From JAGVPT01 sp964642725 (GTDB lineage Bacteria > Bacteroidota > Ignavibacteria > UBA10030 > UBA8401), in assembly GCA_964642725.1 (NCBI GenBank), contig CAZXQG010000002.1:1-64000 (forward strand): a DNA stretch of 64,000 nt, given 5' to 3'. How positions within the stretch are numbered: position 1 is the stretch's first letter; the number at the start of each line of letters is the position of its first letter. Below, piece by piece: positions 25,457 through 32,795 of this stretch. The position numbers and the translations under genes are program-made. The notes under the pieces were generated by a model. That model was not told where the DNA came from. It worked only from the letters and a program-made list of their open reading frames with translations, and made no database searches.

Positions 25457-26527
25457 GTGAAAGGTTATTTTAAATTTGTCGTGTTCGGGGTTGGATCGTG
25501 CGCGGTTCTTGCGTTTTCCTTTATCGTCGCGCCCCGGTATTACGGTATGAGCGGCCGCATAAAGAAAACTGCGACGCCGATTCGCGAATCGGTTACGCTG
25601 CTGGCTTTTGGCGATGTGAATCTCGGCAGGATGGTCGGCCAGAAGGTTTTGAAAGGAGAGGTTGATTTTCCGTTCCAAAGAATCTCTTTCCGGGACGACT
25701 CAGCCGATATTGTTTTTGCAAACCTCGAATGCCAACTTTCAGACCAGAAAGGAGAAACGCAAGACCCGGCCCATAACTTGATTTTTACAGGCCCGCAAAA
25801 CGGCGCACAGTCGCTTGTGAAATTCGGGTTCACGTACGTTTCAACTGCAAATAATCATGCTTTTGATTACGGCAAGCCTGCTCTCCTTGAAACACTGGAT
25901 CATTTGGATGAAGCGAATATTGCCCATGTAGGTTCGGCGCGGTCGGCGCGGGTTCTTTACGAACCATTGATGTTTGAGAAAAATGGAATTCGATTTGCGC
26001 TTTTTGCTGTTACCGATTTGATGAATTTTAAGCATGGATGGCACGGCTATGTTGCAACCACGGATACCGGGAAATTGTTTCCGGCGCTCCGGGAAGCGGC
26101 GGCTTCCGTCGACGTCGTCATCTTGAGTGTTCATGGCGGCGACGAGTACAGCGATCGGCCGACAAGACAAATAAAGAACTTTGACGAACTCTGTGTAGCG
26201 CAAGGAGTAAAAATTCTTCTCGGCCATCATCCGCATGTTCCGTACGGAATAGAGCATTTCGGCGATGGATATATACTTCACTCGTTAGGCAATTTTGTTT
26301 TCTATCAGCCTCAGCTGTTCTGGACTCAGTTGAGTTTCGCAGCAAAGATCAAGATCGAAAAGAACGGTGGCGCAACATCGGTGCTGTCGGTTGAATGTAT
26401 TCCAATTCAGGCAGGCTATCAACCAACGGTGTTGGCTGATTCAAGCGCTCTGCAGCTATTGCAGAAACGGCTACAATCATTATCAAATATTCCTATTACT
26501 TTGACAAGCAGAGGCACGATCAATTGA
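25457..26527 (+). CDS. CapA-like poly-gamma-glutamate synthesis / metallophosphoesterase family protein
   Basis: A 356-residue protein of the CapA family. After an N-terminal membrane anchor (about residues 5-25) it has the metallophosphoesterase-like pattern: LLAFGDVNLGRMVG, ADIVFANLECQLSD, VSTANNHAFDYG, ILSVHGGDEYSDRP, LLGHHPHVPYGIE and ILHSLGNFVF. These residues bind the metal pair. CapA takes part in poly-gamma-glutamate capsule synthesis in Bacillus, but many homologues have unknown roles and no capBC genes are near. The GTG start lies 12 bases after the previous gene. Its stop overlaps the next start by 4 bases (TTGA). Confidence 0.9.
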   Translation: MKGYFKFVVFGVGSCAVLAFSFIVAPRYYGMSGRIKKTATPIRESVTLLAFGDVNLGRMVGQKVLKGEVDFPFQRISFRDDSADIVFANLECQLSDQKGETQDPAHNLIFTGPQNGAQSLVKFGFTYVSTANNHAFDYGKPALLETLDHLDEANIAHVGSARSARVLYEPLMFEKNGIRFALFAVTDLMNFKHGWHGYVATTDTGKLFPALREAAASVDVVILSVHGGDEYSDRPTRQIKNFDELCVAQGVKILLGHHPHVPYGIEHFGDGYILHSLGNFVFYQPQLFWTQLSFAAKIKIEKNGGATSVLSVECIPIQAGYQPTVLADSSALQLLQKRLQSLSNIPITLTSRGTIN

Positions 26528-27339
26528 ACAAATTATTTGCAATTGCAGCAGTAAGTTCTGTGTTGGCTCTTGGGTTTCTTGGATGCGGCTCAAGCAAGGA
26601 AGTGGAATCGCTTTCTGCGGAAGTTCGGTTCGCCGAGGCCAAGGCGAAATTTAATGACGGAGATTATCTGGATGCATCCGAAGACTTTAAGAATGTTACT
26701 GTCCAATATCCGGGGAGTTCATTTGCCGATAGTGCCCAGTTTTTCATTGGAGAGTGCCGGTATCGCCGCGAGGAATATATCCTGGCCGGTTCAGAGTATG
26801 ACTTGCTCGCCCGGACAATGCCGTCAAGCCCGCTCGTTGTCAAAGCGCGGTACATGAAAGCGATGTCGAATTATGCCCTTTCGCCGAAATCAGAGCTCGA
26901 CCAGAAGTTTACACGAGAGGCAATCGATGATTTCCAGACGTTTATCGAATACTATCCCGCCGATTCGCTGGCGAAAGCCGCAGCGGCGAAAATCAATGAA
27001 CTGAACAATAAACTCGCCAAGAAGGAATACGATAACGGGAAGTTGTACTATCGGCTTGAGTACTATAAATCGGCGATTGCATACTTTGACGTTGTTCTCG
27101 ACCGGTATCACGACAGCGATTATGCGGATGAAGCTCTGCTGGGCAAGGCGCTTGCGCTGAGGGAACGCCATGACTATGCCGCCGCCTTGGATGCACTTAA
27201 TCTTTTTTTCCAGAAATATCCGTCGAGCAATTTGAAGCAGGATGCCGAAACATTGAAATCGAACATCGAAGCAGACATGGCAGCTCCGAAGCCGGTGCAA
27301 AAAAAATCCTCAGGACTTTCATCGAACGCAGGCCAATGA
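26524..27339 (+). CDS. BamD-like outer membrane assembly lipoprotein (TPR repeats)
   Basis: A 271-residue lipoprotein: a signal sequence with lipobox ending at the cysteine in LGFLGCGSSKE, then five or so TPR-like helical pairs (KFNDGDYLDASEDFKNVTVQ, YPGSSFADSAQFFIGECRY, YRLEYYKSAIAYFDVVLDRY, YPSSNLKQDAETLK). Length and repeat register fit BamD/YfiO, the essential lipoprotein of the BAM complex that inserts outer membrane beta-barrels. The start is TTG at 26524, overlapping the previous stop. It is likely the BamD of this organism, although generic TPR lipoproteins cannot be excluded. It overlaps the downstream thioesterase by 4 bases (ATGA). Confidence 0.82.
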   Translation: MNKLFAIAAVSSVLALGFLGCGSSKEVESLSAEVRFAEAKAKFNDGDYLDASEDFKNVTVQYPGSSFADSAQFFIGECRYRREEYILAGSEYDLLARTMPSSPLVVKARYMKAMSNYALSPKSELDQKFTREAIDDFQTFIEYYPADSLAKAAAAKINELNNKLAKKEYDNGKLYYRLEYYKSAIAYFDVVLDRYHDSDYADEALLGKALALRERHDYAAALDALNLFFQKYPSSNLKQDAETLKSNIEADMAAPKPVQKKSSGLSSNAGQ

Positions 27340-27821
27340 CAGAAGAATCGTTTTCGGTAAAACATTCACAGGTGGAGATGACGCAGTTGGTGCTGCCGAA
27401 CGACACTAATCAACTCGGCAATCTCCTCGGCGGGCAGTTAATGCACTGGATAGACCTGGCAGCCGCTATAGCGGCTTCTCGGCATTCCAAACGCGTGTGC
27501 GTTACAGCCTCGGTAGATGAATTAAACTTCATTCATCCGATCAAGCAGGGTGAGGTTGTTATTCTGCGCGCTTCGGTCAATTGTGTTTTTCGGACTTCGA
27601 TGGAAGTGGGCGTAACGGTGCTCTGCGAGAATCTACTGACAGGCACGGTACTGCATGCAAATACTGCTTATCTTACATTCGTTTCAATTGACGACAACGG
27701 CGCACCTGTAGCTTCGCCGCGCCTTCGCCCGGAAAATAGTGATGAACAACGACGGTACGCCGATGCTATGCGACGCCGTGAAGAACGGCTTCGGCGGCGT
27801 TCGAAGACTATGCATGAGTAG
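27336..27821 (+). CDS. Acyl-CoA thioesterase, hotdog fold
   Basis: A 161-residue single-hotdog-domain acyl-CoA thioesterase. The catalytic region LGNLLGGQLMHWIDLAAAIAAS and the following VDELNFIHPIKQGEVV match the YciA/BACH-type family (GGxxxxWID pattern). It hydrolyses acyl-CoA to free acid and CoA in the cytosol. The tail is highly basic (ADAMRRREERLRRRSK). It overlaps BamD by 4 bases and ends 28 bases before the FG-GAP protein, so the chain from gdhA to here is one transcription unit by layout. Substrate chain length is unknown. Confidence 0.92.
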   Translation: MTEESFSVKHSQVEMTQLVLPNDTNQLGNLLGGQLMHWIDLAAAIAASRHSKRVCVTASVDELNFIHPIKQGEVVILRASVNCVFRTSMEVGVTVLCENLLTGTVLHANTAYLTFVSIDDNGAPVASPRLRPENSDEQRRYADAMRRREERLRRRSKTMHE

Positions 27822-27849
27822 ATTCCCCGTGGACACTTCCGGCGGCGCA

Positions 27850-30096
27850 ATGAATTATTCCTTCTTTTTAGCAGTCTCTTTCCGAAAATCCTTCGCAGGA
27901 ATTTCCTTTCTCATCGCGATGTATTCTTTGACTGCTTTCGGCCAGCAAAAAGATGCGGCCGCGCTCGGGATGGTGACGTCGACGTCCCTTCCATTCACCC
28001 CGTCGCTCGCAACGCTCACCCGGTTCAACGCGGACCCCTTTCCAGACATCCTGTGCTACGATCAGGCAGCCCAGCAGCTTGTGGTGCTTATCAACAAGGG
28101 GGATGGTGTTTCGTTCGAGATCAGGCGAATCGGATCTGCCACTGATGTCACATTTCTTGCGGCGAAAGATTTGAACAACGACGGCAGGGACGACATCGTC
28201 ATTGTTCATCGGGAGACAAGCCAGGTCGAAGTGTGGTTAAGCACTCCGAACGATTCCGTCTTTACATCGGCAAAGTACTCCGTAAATTTTTATCCTGAAA
28301 AAGTTCTCCTGGCGGATATCGACAAAGACAGCACAACCGATATTCTTTGCTTCGGGAAACTATCATCCGGCATCTCCGTCCTTCTCGGCAATAAAGACGG
28401 CACATTCAGAGAAAAAACGCTTATCCTTCCAGAGATTCCCGTCGTTGATGCTACCGTGGTGAAGCTGAATGACGACGATTTTCCTGACCTCGTCATCCAC
28501 AATTGGTTGACGAATGAAATGGTCTTCTACTACGGAATGGGCGAGCTGCAGTTCGCCGAACAAAATATTTTGTCGTTTGGACAAGATACCGTTGCCATAG
28601 TTTTCGGGGACTTCAACAGAGACCATATTCTGGATTATGCGATTGCTTCCTCGGCAACAAAAACGCTCCGTTTTTTTGCGGGGGACGGAATGGCAACGTA
28701 CTTTCAATACCAAAGCCTGGAATTCAACCATTCGATAAGTGAATTGACGTCGGCGCCGATTTCTTCGCATTTGTTCTCGGATATTCTCTCGGTCGATGAC
28801 AAGGGGGGTACGTTCAGCATCTTTTCGAATGTCGGAGATGGGACGTTTTACGATGATATTGTGTTCGGCTGTACGTCGGATACCCGCTCGACCCTTGTCG
28901 GCGACCTCGACAACGACGGATGGAACGATGTGCTGGTCGTCGATTCCCGGGAAAACACAATGACGTGTTATTGGAACGCAAAAAAGAAATTAGCAGGATT
29001 GAAAGACGGTTTCGCACAAGGCGGTGAAATTTCATTTGCCGCTGGGAAGAAGCCCCTTGGCTTGGTTGTCGGCGATTTCAGCGGCGATGGGTACGACGAC
29101 GTTGCGGTGGCGAACAATGCATCGTCAACTCTTTCGCTGTTCTATAGCTCGCCTCCCAACCGGATGACGGGACAAATCGGTTTTCCATCCGTCGAAAATC
29201 CGACGACAATTCGGCTGTATTCTAAGAACGACACGTCTCTTACATTCCTTCTCTCTCATGAGTCAATCGCGAAAGTGTCAGTGCTTACTCTCTCTCAGCT
29301 TAAAGATGCGGCGAGAAAGGTGAATTTCACGTATACGTATGCAATTTCGACTGCAGAAAATCCGAGAATTTTTCTCCCCGATGCTGCTCTCCAAAACAAG
29401 GCGATTGAATTCTATATTTATTCAAGCGCAAAACAACGTTCCCTTTCATATTTCAAGCAGGTTGCAGGAACGAAATTCGTCGAACGCAATTTTAAACCGA
29501 TTATTCCGGCTCGGATTCTCGCTGGCTCTGTGAACGATTTCAACGATGACGCCAGACCGGATTTGGCGTACATTTATTTTGATTCCGATATGCAGCACTA
29601 TAATCTCGGAATAACGTTCAGCGACTCAACGGGACAGTACCAGGGAAAGACGCTGTCATACGTTTTTCCTGATTCGGTGATGAAACGATGTTACATGATG
29701 TTTGCCGATGTTAACGGAGACAATATTCCCGATTGCATACTGTATTCAACCCCTTTGAATGCTATCAGAATTGCTTTGGGGAAGGGGGCCGGACGCTACG
29801 ACGAATTCACTACTGTTGCGGAGAATATCGCAGTTTCAAACCCTGAACATATGCAGGTGGTTGATTTCGACGGGGATGGAATAAACGACCTCATGGTTTT
29901 GAACAATGAAACATCGGAGCTTTATTTTTTTAAAGGGAAGGGAAACGGAAAATTCTTGCCGGGAGCTTTTCTTCTGGACCTTCCTAAGGATGCAATGTTT
30001 AGATTCGGAGATTTTAACGGAGACGGAACACTGGACATTGTATATACGAACCCGGTGGAGAATATCGTGACATACTATTTTGCCCGCCGGAAGTAG
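27850..30096 (+). CDS. Secreted FG-GAP / VCBS repeat beta-propeller protein
   Basis: A 748-residue secreted protein with at least ten FG-GAP repeats, each with a calcium-binding DxDxDG-like loop: DLNNDGRDDI, DIDKDSTTDI, KLNDDDFPDL, DFNRDHILDY, DLDNDGWNDV, DFSGDGYDDV, DFNDDARPDL, DVNGDNIPDC, DFDGDGINDL and DFNGDGTLDI. This predicts one or two beta-propellers outside the cell. The start at 27850 gives a signal peptide (MNYSFFLAVSFRKSFAGISF, then a hydrophobic stretch ending LTAFGQQ). Upstream in-frame starts overlap the thioesterase gene and are less likely. I see no C-terminal sorting domain. The function is not defined by the repeats; adhesion and structural roles are common in such proteins. 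Confidence 0.88.
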   Translation: MNYSFFLAVSFRKSFAGISFLIAMYSLTAFGQQKDAAALGMVTSTSLPFTPSLATLTRFNADPFPDILCYDQAAQQLVVLINKGDGVSFEIRRIGSATDVTFLAAKDLNNDGRDDIVIVHRETSQVEVWLSTPNDSVFTSAKYSVNFYPEKVLLADIDKDSTTDILCFGKLSSGISVLLGNKDGTFREKTLILPEIPVVDATVVKLNDDDFPDLVIHNWLTNEMVFYYGMGELQFAEQNILSFGQDTVAIVFGDFNRDHILDYAIASSATKTLRFFAGDGMATYFQYQSLEFNHSISELTSAPISSHLFSDILSVDDKGGTFSIFSNVGDGTFYDDIVFGCTSDTRSTLVGDLDNDGWNDVLVVDSRENTMTCYWNAKKKLAGLKDGFAQGGEISFAAGKKPLGLVVGDFSGDGYDDVAVANNASSTLSLFYSSPPNRMTGQIGFPSVENPTTIRLYSKNDTSLTFLLSHESIAKVSVLTLSQLKDAARKVNFTYTYAISTAENPRIFLPDAALQNKAIEFYIYSSAKQRSLSYFKQVAGTKFVERNFKPIIPARILAGSVNDFNDDARPDLAYIYFDSDMQHYNLGITFSDSTGQYQGKTLSYVFPDSVMKRCYMMFADVNGDNIPDCILYSTPLNAIRIALGKGAGRYDEFTTVAENIAVSNPEHMQVVDFDGDGINDLMVLNNETSELYFFKGKGNGKFLPGAFLLDLPKDAMFRFGDFNGDGTLDIVYTNPVENIVTYYFARRK

Positions 30097-30168
30097 AGAT
30101 ATGAAAAACCATTGCTTCGTAGTTGAAGCCGATCGCATCGATTTCCATACCAAACGTGCGGCTATTCA

Positions 30169-30801
30169 ATGAAGACAGTTTCACTTTCTGTAGAATCGCT
30201 TTCAAAAGTGTTCAACCGGCGCGTTATTTTTGAGAACATTGCATTCTCGCTCCAACAGCTACAGTCAATTGCAATTACAGGAAAGAACGGGTCGGGTAAA
30301 TCGACGCTGGCAAAAATATTATGCGGCCTGCTTTCTCCGAGCAAAGGGCGTGTTCTTTGTTCGATTGACGGAGCAAACATAGACCCGGCGGAGATGTACC
30401 GGCATGTCGGACTTGTCTCTCCGTACATCACGATGTATGATGAGTTTTCCGGGATAGAAAATCTTCTTGTGTTCAGCCGTATCCGGGGTTTGCACGAACC
30501 TTCAATGGAAGACCCCGGAAGCCTTTTGAAAAGATTTGGAATTTACGACCGCCGCAACGACGAAGTGCGCACATATTCATCCGGGATGAAACAAAGGCTT
30601 AAGTACGCAGCCGCCCTGCTTCATCATCCCGAAATTCTTGTCCTTGACGAGCCTACGGCAAACCTTGATGAAGAGGGAATCGGCGTTGTGCGCAGCACCA
30701 TGGAAGCTCAGACTGCAAGAGGCATCCTTATTATTGCTACAAACGATAAAGAAGATCTGGCGTTTGCTCAGAACTGTATAGACCTTGACCAAAGGTCTTG
30801 A
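30169..30801 (+). CDS. ccmA: Heme exporter ATPase CcmA (cytochrome c maturation)
   Basis: A 210-residue ABC ATPase. Walker A is GKNGSGKSTLAKIL, the signature YSSGMKQRLKYAAAL and Walker B ILVLDEPTANLDEEG. With CcmB it forms the ABC part that frees heme-loaded CcmE from CcmCD. Downstream ccmB, ccmC, ccmD, ccmE and ccmF identify it. The ATG at 30169 follows a gene end at 30096. Length fits the family (about 200-215). Confidence 0.95.
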   Translation: MKTVSLSVESLSKVFNRRVIFENIAFSLQQLQSIAITGKNGSGKSTLAKILCGLLSPSKGRVLCSIDGANIDPAEMYRHVGLVSPYITMYDEFSGIENLLVFSRIRGLHEPSMEDPGSLLKRFGIYDRRNDEVRTYSSGMKQRLKYAAALLHHPEILVLDEPTANLDEEGIGVVRSTMEAQTARGILIIATNDKEDLAFAQNCIDLDQRS

Positions 30802-30826
30802 TAGTCGCGCTGCAATATCGTATGTT

Positions 30827-31510
30827 ATGAATGCCGTGAAATCCCTTTTTATTCCGTCATACTTTATTTTTGCAAAAGATTCGCGTTCCGAACTCAGGAC
30901 GCGCTATGCTCTCAATGCGTTGTTCATGTTCGTGGTGACCGCGCTTTCAATTATTCTTTTCTCCCTCGGCAGCGAATCAATCAGCCCGGATGTTCTTGCC
31001 GGAATACTATGGGTGATTATTTTCTTTTCAAGCATGTCGGGGTTGTCGCGGACGTTCGTCAGCGAAGAGGAACGCGGCACCGTTCTTACGCTGCAGCTTA
31101 TTTCCTCTCCGACGCCGGTCTATGTCGGTAAATTGTTTTTCAATTTTGTATTGACGCTGTCGCTTAATGTCGTTATCTCGCTTCTCTATATGCTGCTGAT
31201 CAGCAATTTTGTGGTAGCATCGGCGGATATTTTTTGGACCACCATATTTCTCGGCAGCTGCGCTATCGCCAGTTCCTCCACGATTATCGCGGCAATCATC
31301 GCAAAGGCGAACACCAAGGGAACGCTCTATCCAGTGCTCTCGTTTCCGATAATGCTGCCAATGCTCATGACGGTGATTAAAGCAACGCAGCTCTCGCTCG
31401 AAGGAGCGTTCTTTACCGAAGCGCTCGGAGAGTTCCAAATACTTATTTCGTATACGGTCGTGATCGTAGCGGTGTCGGTGATTTTATTCGAATTTGTTTG
31501 GAAGGACTAG
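30827..31510 (+). CDS. ccmB: Heme exporter membrane subunit CcmB
   Basis: A 227-residue protein with about six hydrophobic segments, as expected for CcmB, the membrane partner of CcmA. The N-terminal pattern SYFIFAKDSRSELRTRYALNALFMFVV and the SEEERGTVLTLQLISSPTPVYVGKLFFN segment are typical. ATG 30827 is chosen over an upstream frame that overlaps ccmA because it gives the usual family N-terminus; no clear ribosome binding site is seen, which suggests coupling to ccmA. It ends 6 bases before ccmC. Confidence 0.93.
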   Translation: MNAVKSLFIPSYFIFAKDSRSELRTRYALNALFMFVVTALSIILFSLGSESISPDVLAGILWVIIFFSSMSGLSRTFVSEEERGTVLTLQLISSPTPVYVGKLFFNFVLTLSLNVVISLLYMLLISNFVVASADIFWTTIFLGSCAIASSSTIIAAIIAKANTKGTLYPVLSFPIMLPMLMTVIKATQLSLEGAFFTEALGEFQILISYTVVIVAVSVILFEFVWKD

Positions 31511-31516
31511 CGTACG

Positions 31517-32221
31517 ATGACAAAATATTTAATCGGGAAAATCGGACTTGTCGTCTGGTTGACAATCGTTATTATCGCCGGGTTTGCGATGCCGATGGTG
31601 CCGGCTCCTGCACAATGGTATGAACTGCCGATCATCCCGGCGCTCGAGGAGAAGGCGAGGATAATTTTCTTCCACGTTCCCATGTCATGGACGACCCTCG
31701 TCGCATTTTTTGCGTCAATGGTGTACGGCATGATGTATCTCAAAACAAAAAAGTTGGATTATGACCTTCGCTCGGTTTCCGCCGCTGGACTCGGAACGAT
31801 GTTCTGTATTTTGGCCACAATAACTGGTTCGATATGGGCGAAATTCAATTGGGGCTCGTTCTGGAATTGGGATCCGCGTGAAACTTCTATCTTCGTTCTT
31901 TTGTTAATTTATGGGGCATACTTTGCTCTTCGTTCGGCGATCGATGTTGAGGAAAAAAGGGCGGCGCTTTCAGCTGTCTATTCGATTATTGCGGGCGTCA
32001 CGGCTCCGTTTTTCATTTTCGTGATGCCGAGGATCATGACCGGTTTGCATCCGGGGGCGAAGGGTGACGAGGGCGGTTCGACTCCGGTTGCCCAACTCCA
32101 TATGCCGCCGAACATGCGTGTTGTTTTCTTTGCATCGATCATTGGGTTCACCATATTGTACTTTTGGATGTTCAACATGAAAGTTCGTTCCGCTCGATTA
32201 GAAGCGGGATCACAACAATAG
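31517..32221 (+). CDS. ccmC: Heme handling protein CcmC
   Basis: A 234-residue membrane protein with six hydrophobic segments and the tryptophan-rich heme-handling (WWD) motif WGSFWNWDPRETSIFVLLL. Histidines flanking the motif (IIFFHVPMSW and QLHMPPN regions) are the expected heme ligands. CcmC loads heme onto CcmE at the outer face of the inner membrane. It lies between ccmB (6 bases) and a small CcmD-like gene (14 bases). Confidence 0.95.
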   Translation: MTKYLIGKIGLVVWLTIVIIAGFAMPMVPAPAQWYELPIIPALEEKARIIFFHVPMSWTTLVAFFASMVYGMMYLKTKKLDYDLRSVSAAGLGTMFCILATITGSIWAKFNWGSFWNWDPRETSIFVLLLIYGAYFALRSAIDVEEKRAALSAVYSIIAGVTAPFFIFVMPRIMTGLHPGAKGDEGGSTPVAQLHMPPNMRVVFFASIIGFTILYFWMFNMKVRSARLEAGSQQ

Positions 32222-32235
32222 CAGGAGTACCGACC

Positions 32236-32367
32236 GTGGAATTTTTTGCCGATCATCAACTCTATATCGTCATGAGTATCGTACTCATCATTTGGTTTGG
32301 ATTTATTTTTTATCTGTTCCGGCTTGACCGGAAGATCAGCAAACTCGAAAATAGTTTACGGAAGTGA
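32236..32367 (+). CDS. ccmD: CcmD-like small membrane protein
   Basis: A 43-residue protein with one membrane segment (about residues 10-30) and a charged C-terminal helix (FRLDRKISKLENSLRK). It has the size, layout and position (between ccmC and ccmE) of CcmD, which holds CcmE in the CcmABC complex. The GTG at 32236 follows CAGGAG with good spacing; its stop is 10 bases before ccmE. Confidence 0.8.
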   Translation: MEFFADHQLYIVMSIVLIIWFGFIFYLFRLDRKISKLENSLRK

Positions 32368-32377
32368 GGAGGATCGT

Positions 32378-32767
32378 ATGAAAGCAAAAATTATCGTTGC
32401 TGCGGTTGTTATCGTCGCGTTCATTATTTTCGGAGCCGTTTCTTTTTTAGACAGCAACGTCGAGTATACCGATTTTGCAAAGGCTGAAAAAACTGCGAAA
32501 AAGGTCCAAGTGAAAGGGTCATGGGTAAAGGACAAGGAAACTCAGTTCGACGCTAAAGCAGGCCAGTTTAGTTTCTATATGAAGGACGACAGCCAGCGTG
32601 AAGAAAAGGTCGTTCTCGACGGAGCCAAGCCGAATAATTTTGAACTGGCGACAAGTGTGGTGGCGAAGGGAAGATATAAGGATGGATGTTTCCATGCCAC
32701 CGAGCTTCTTACTAAGTGCCCCTCAAAATATGAAGGCGATGCAACGGCTGTAAAGAAAACATTGTAA
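32378..32767 (+). CDS. ccmE: Heme chaperone CcmE, CxxxY variant
   Basis: A 129-residue periplasmic heme chaperone with an N-terminal membrane anchor (about residues 5-24) and an OB-fold domain (KKVQVKGSWVKDKET to ATELLTKC). In ordinary CcmE the heme-linking residue is a histidine in HxxxY. Here the site reads C114-P-S-K-Y118 in LLTKCPSKYE, matching the cysteine CxxxY form described for archaea and some anaerobic bacteria. The start at 32378 follows GAGGAGGATCGT. An additional cysteine C104 lies near by (KDGCFHATE). Confidence 0.9.
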   Translation: MKAKIIVAAVVIVAFIIFGAVSFLDSNVEYTDFAKAEKTAKKVQVKGSWVKDKETQFDAKAGQFSFYMKDDSQREEKVVLDGAKPNNFELATSVVAKGRYKDGCFHATELLTKCPSKYEGDATAVKKTL

Positions 32768-32795
32768 TCTATCCCATAAAGCGAGAGCAGAGAGA

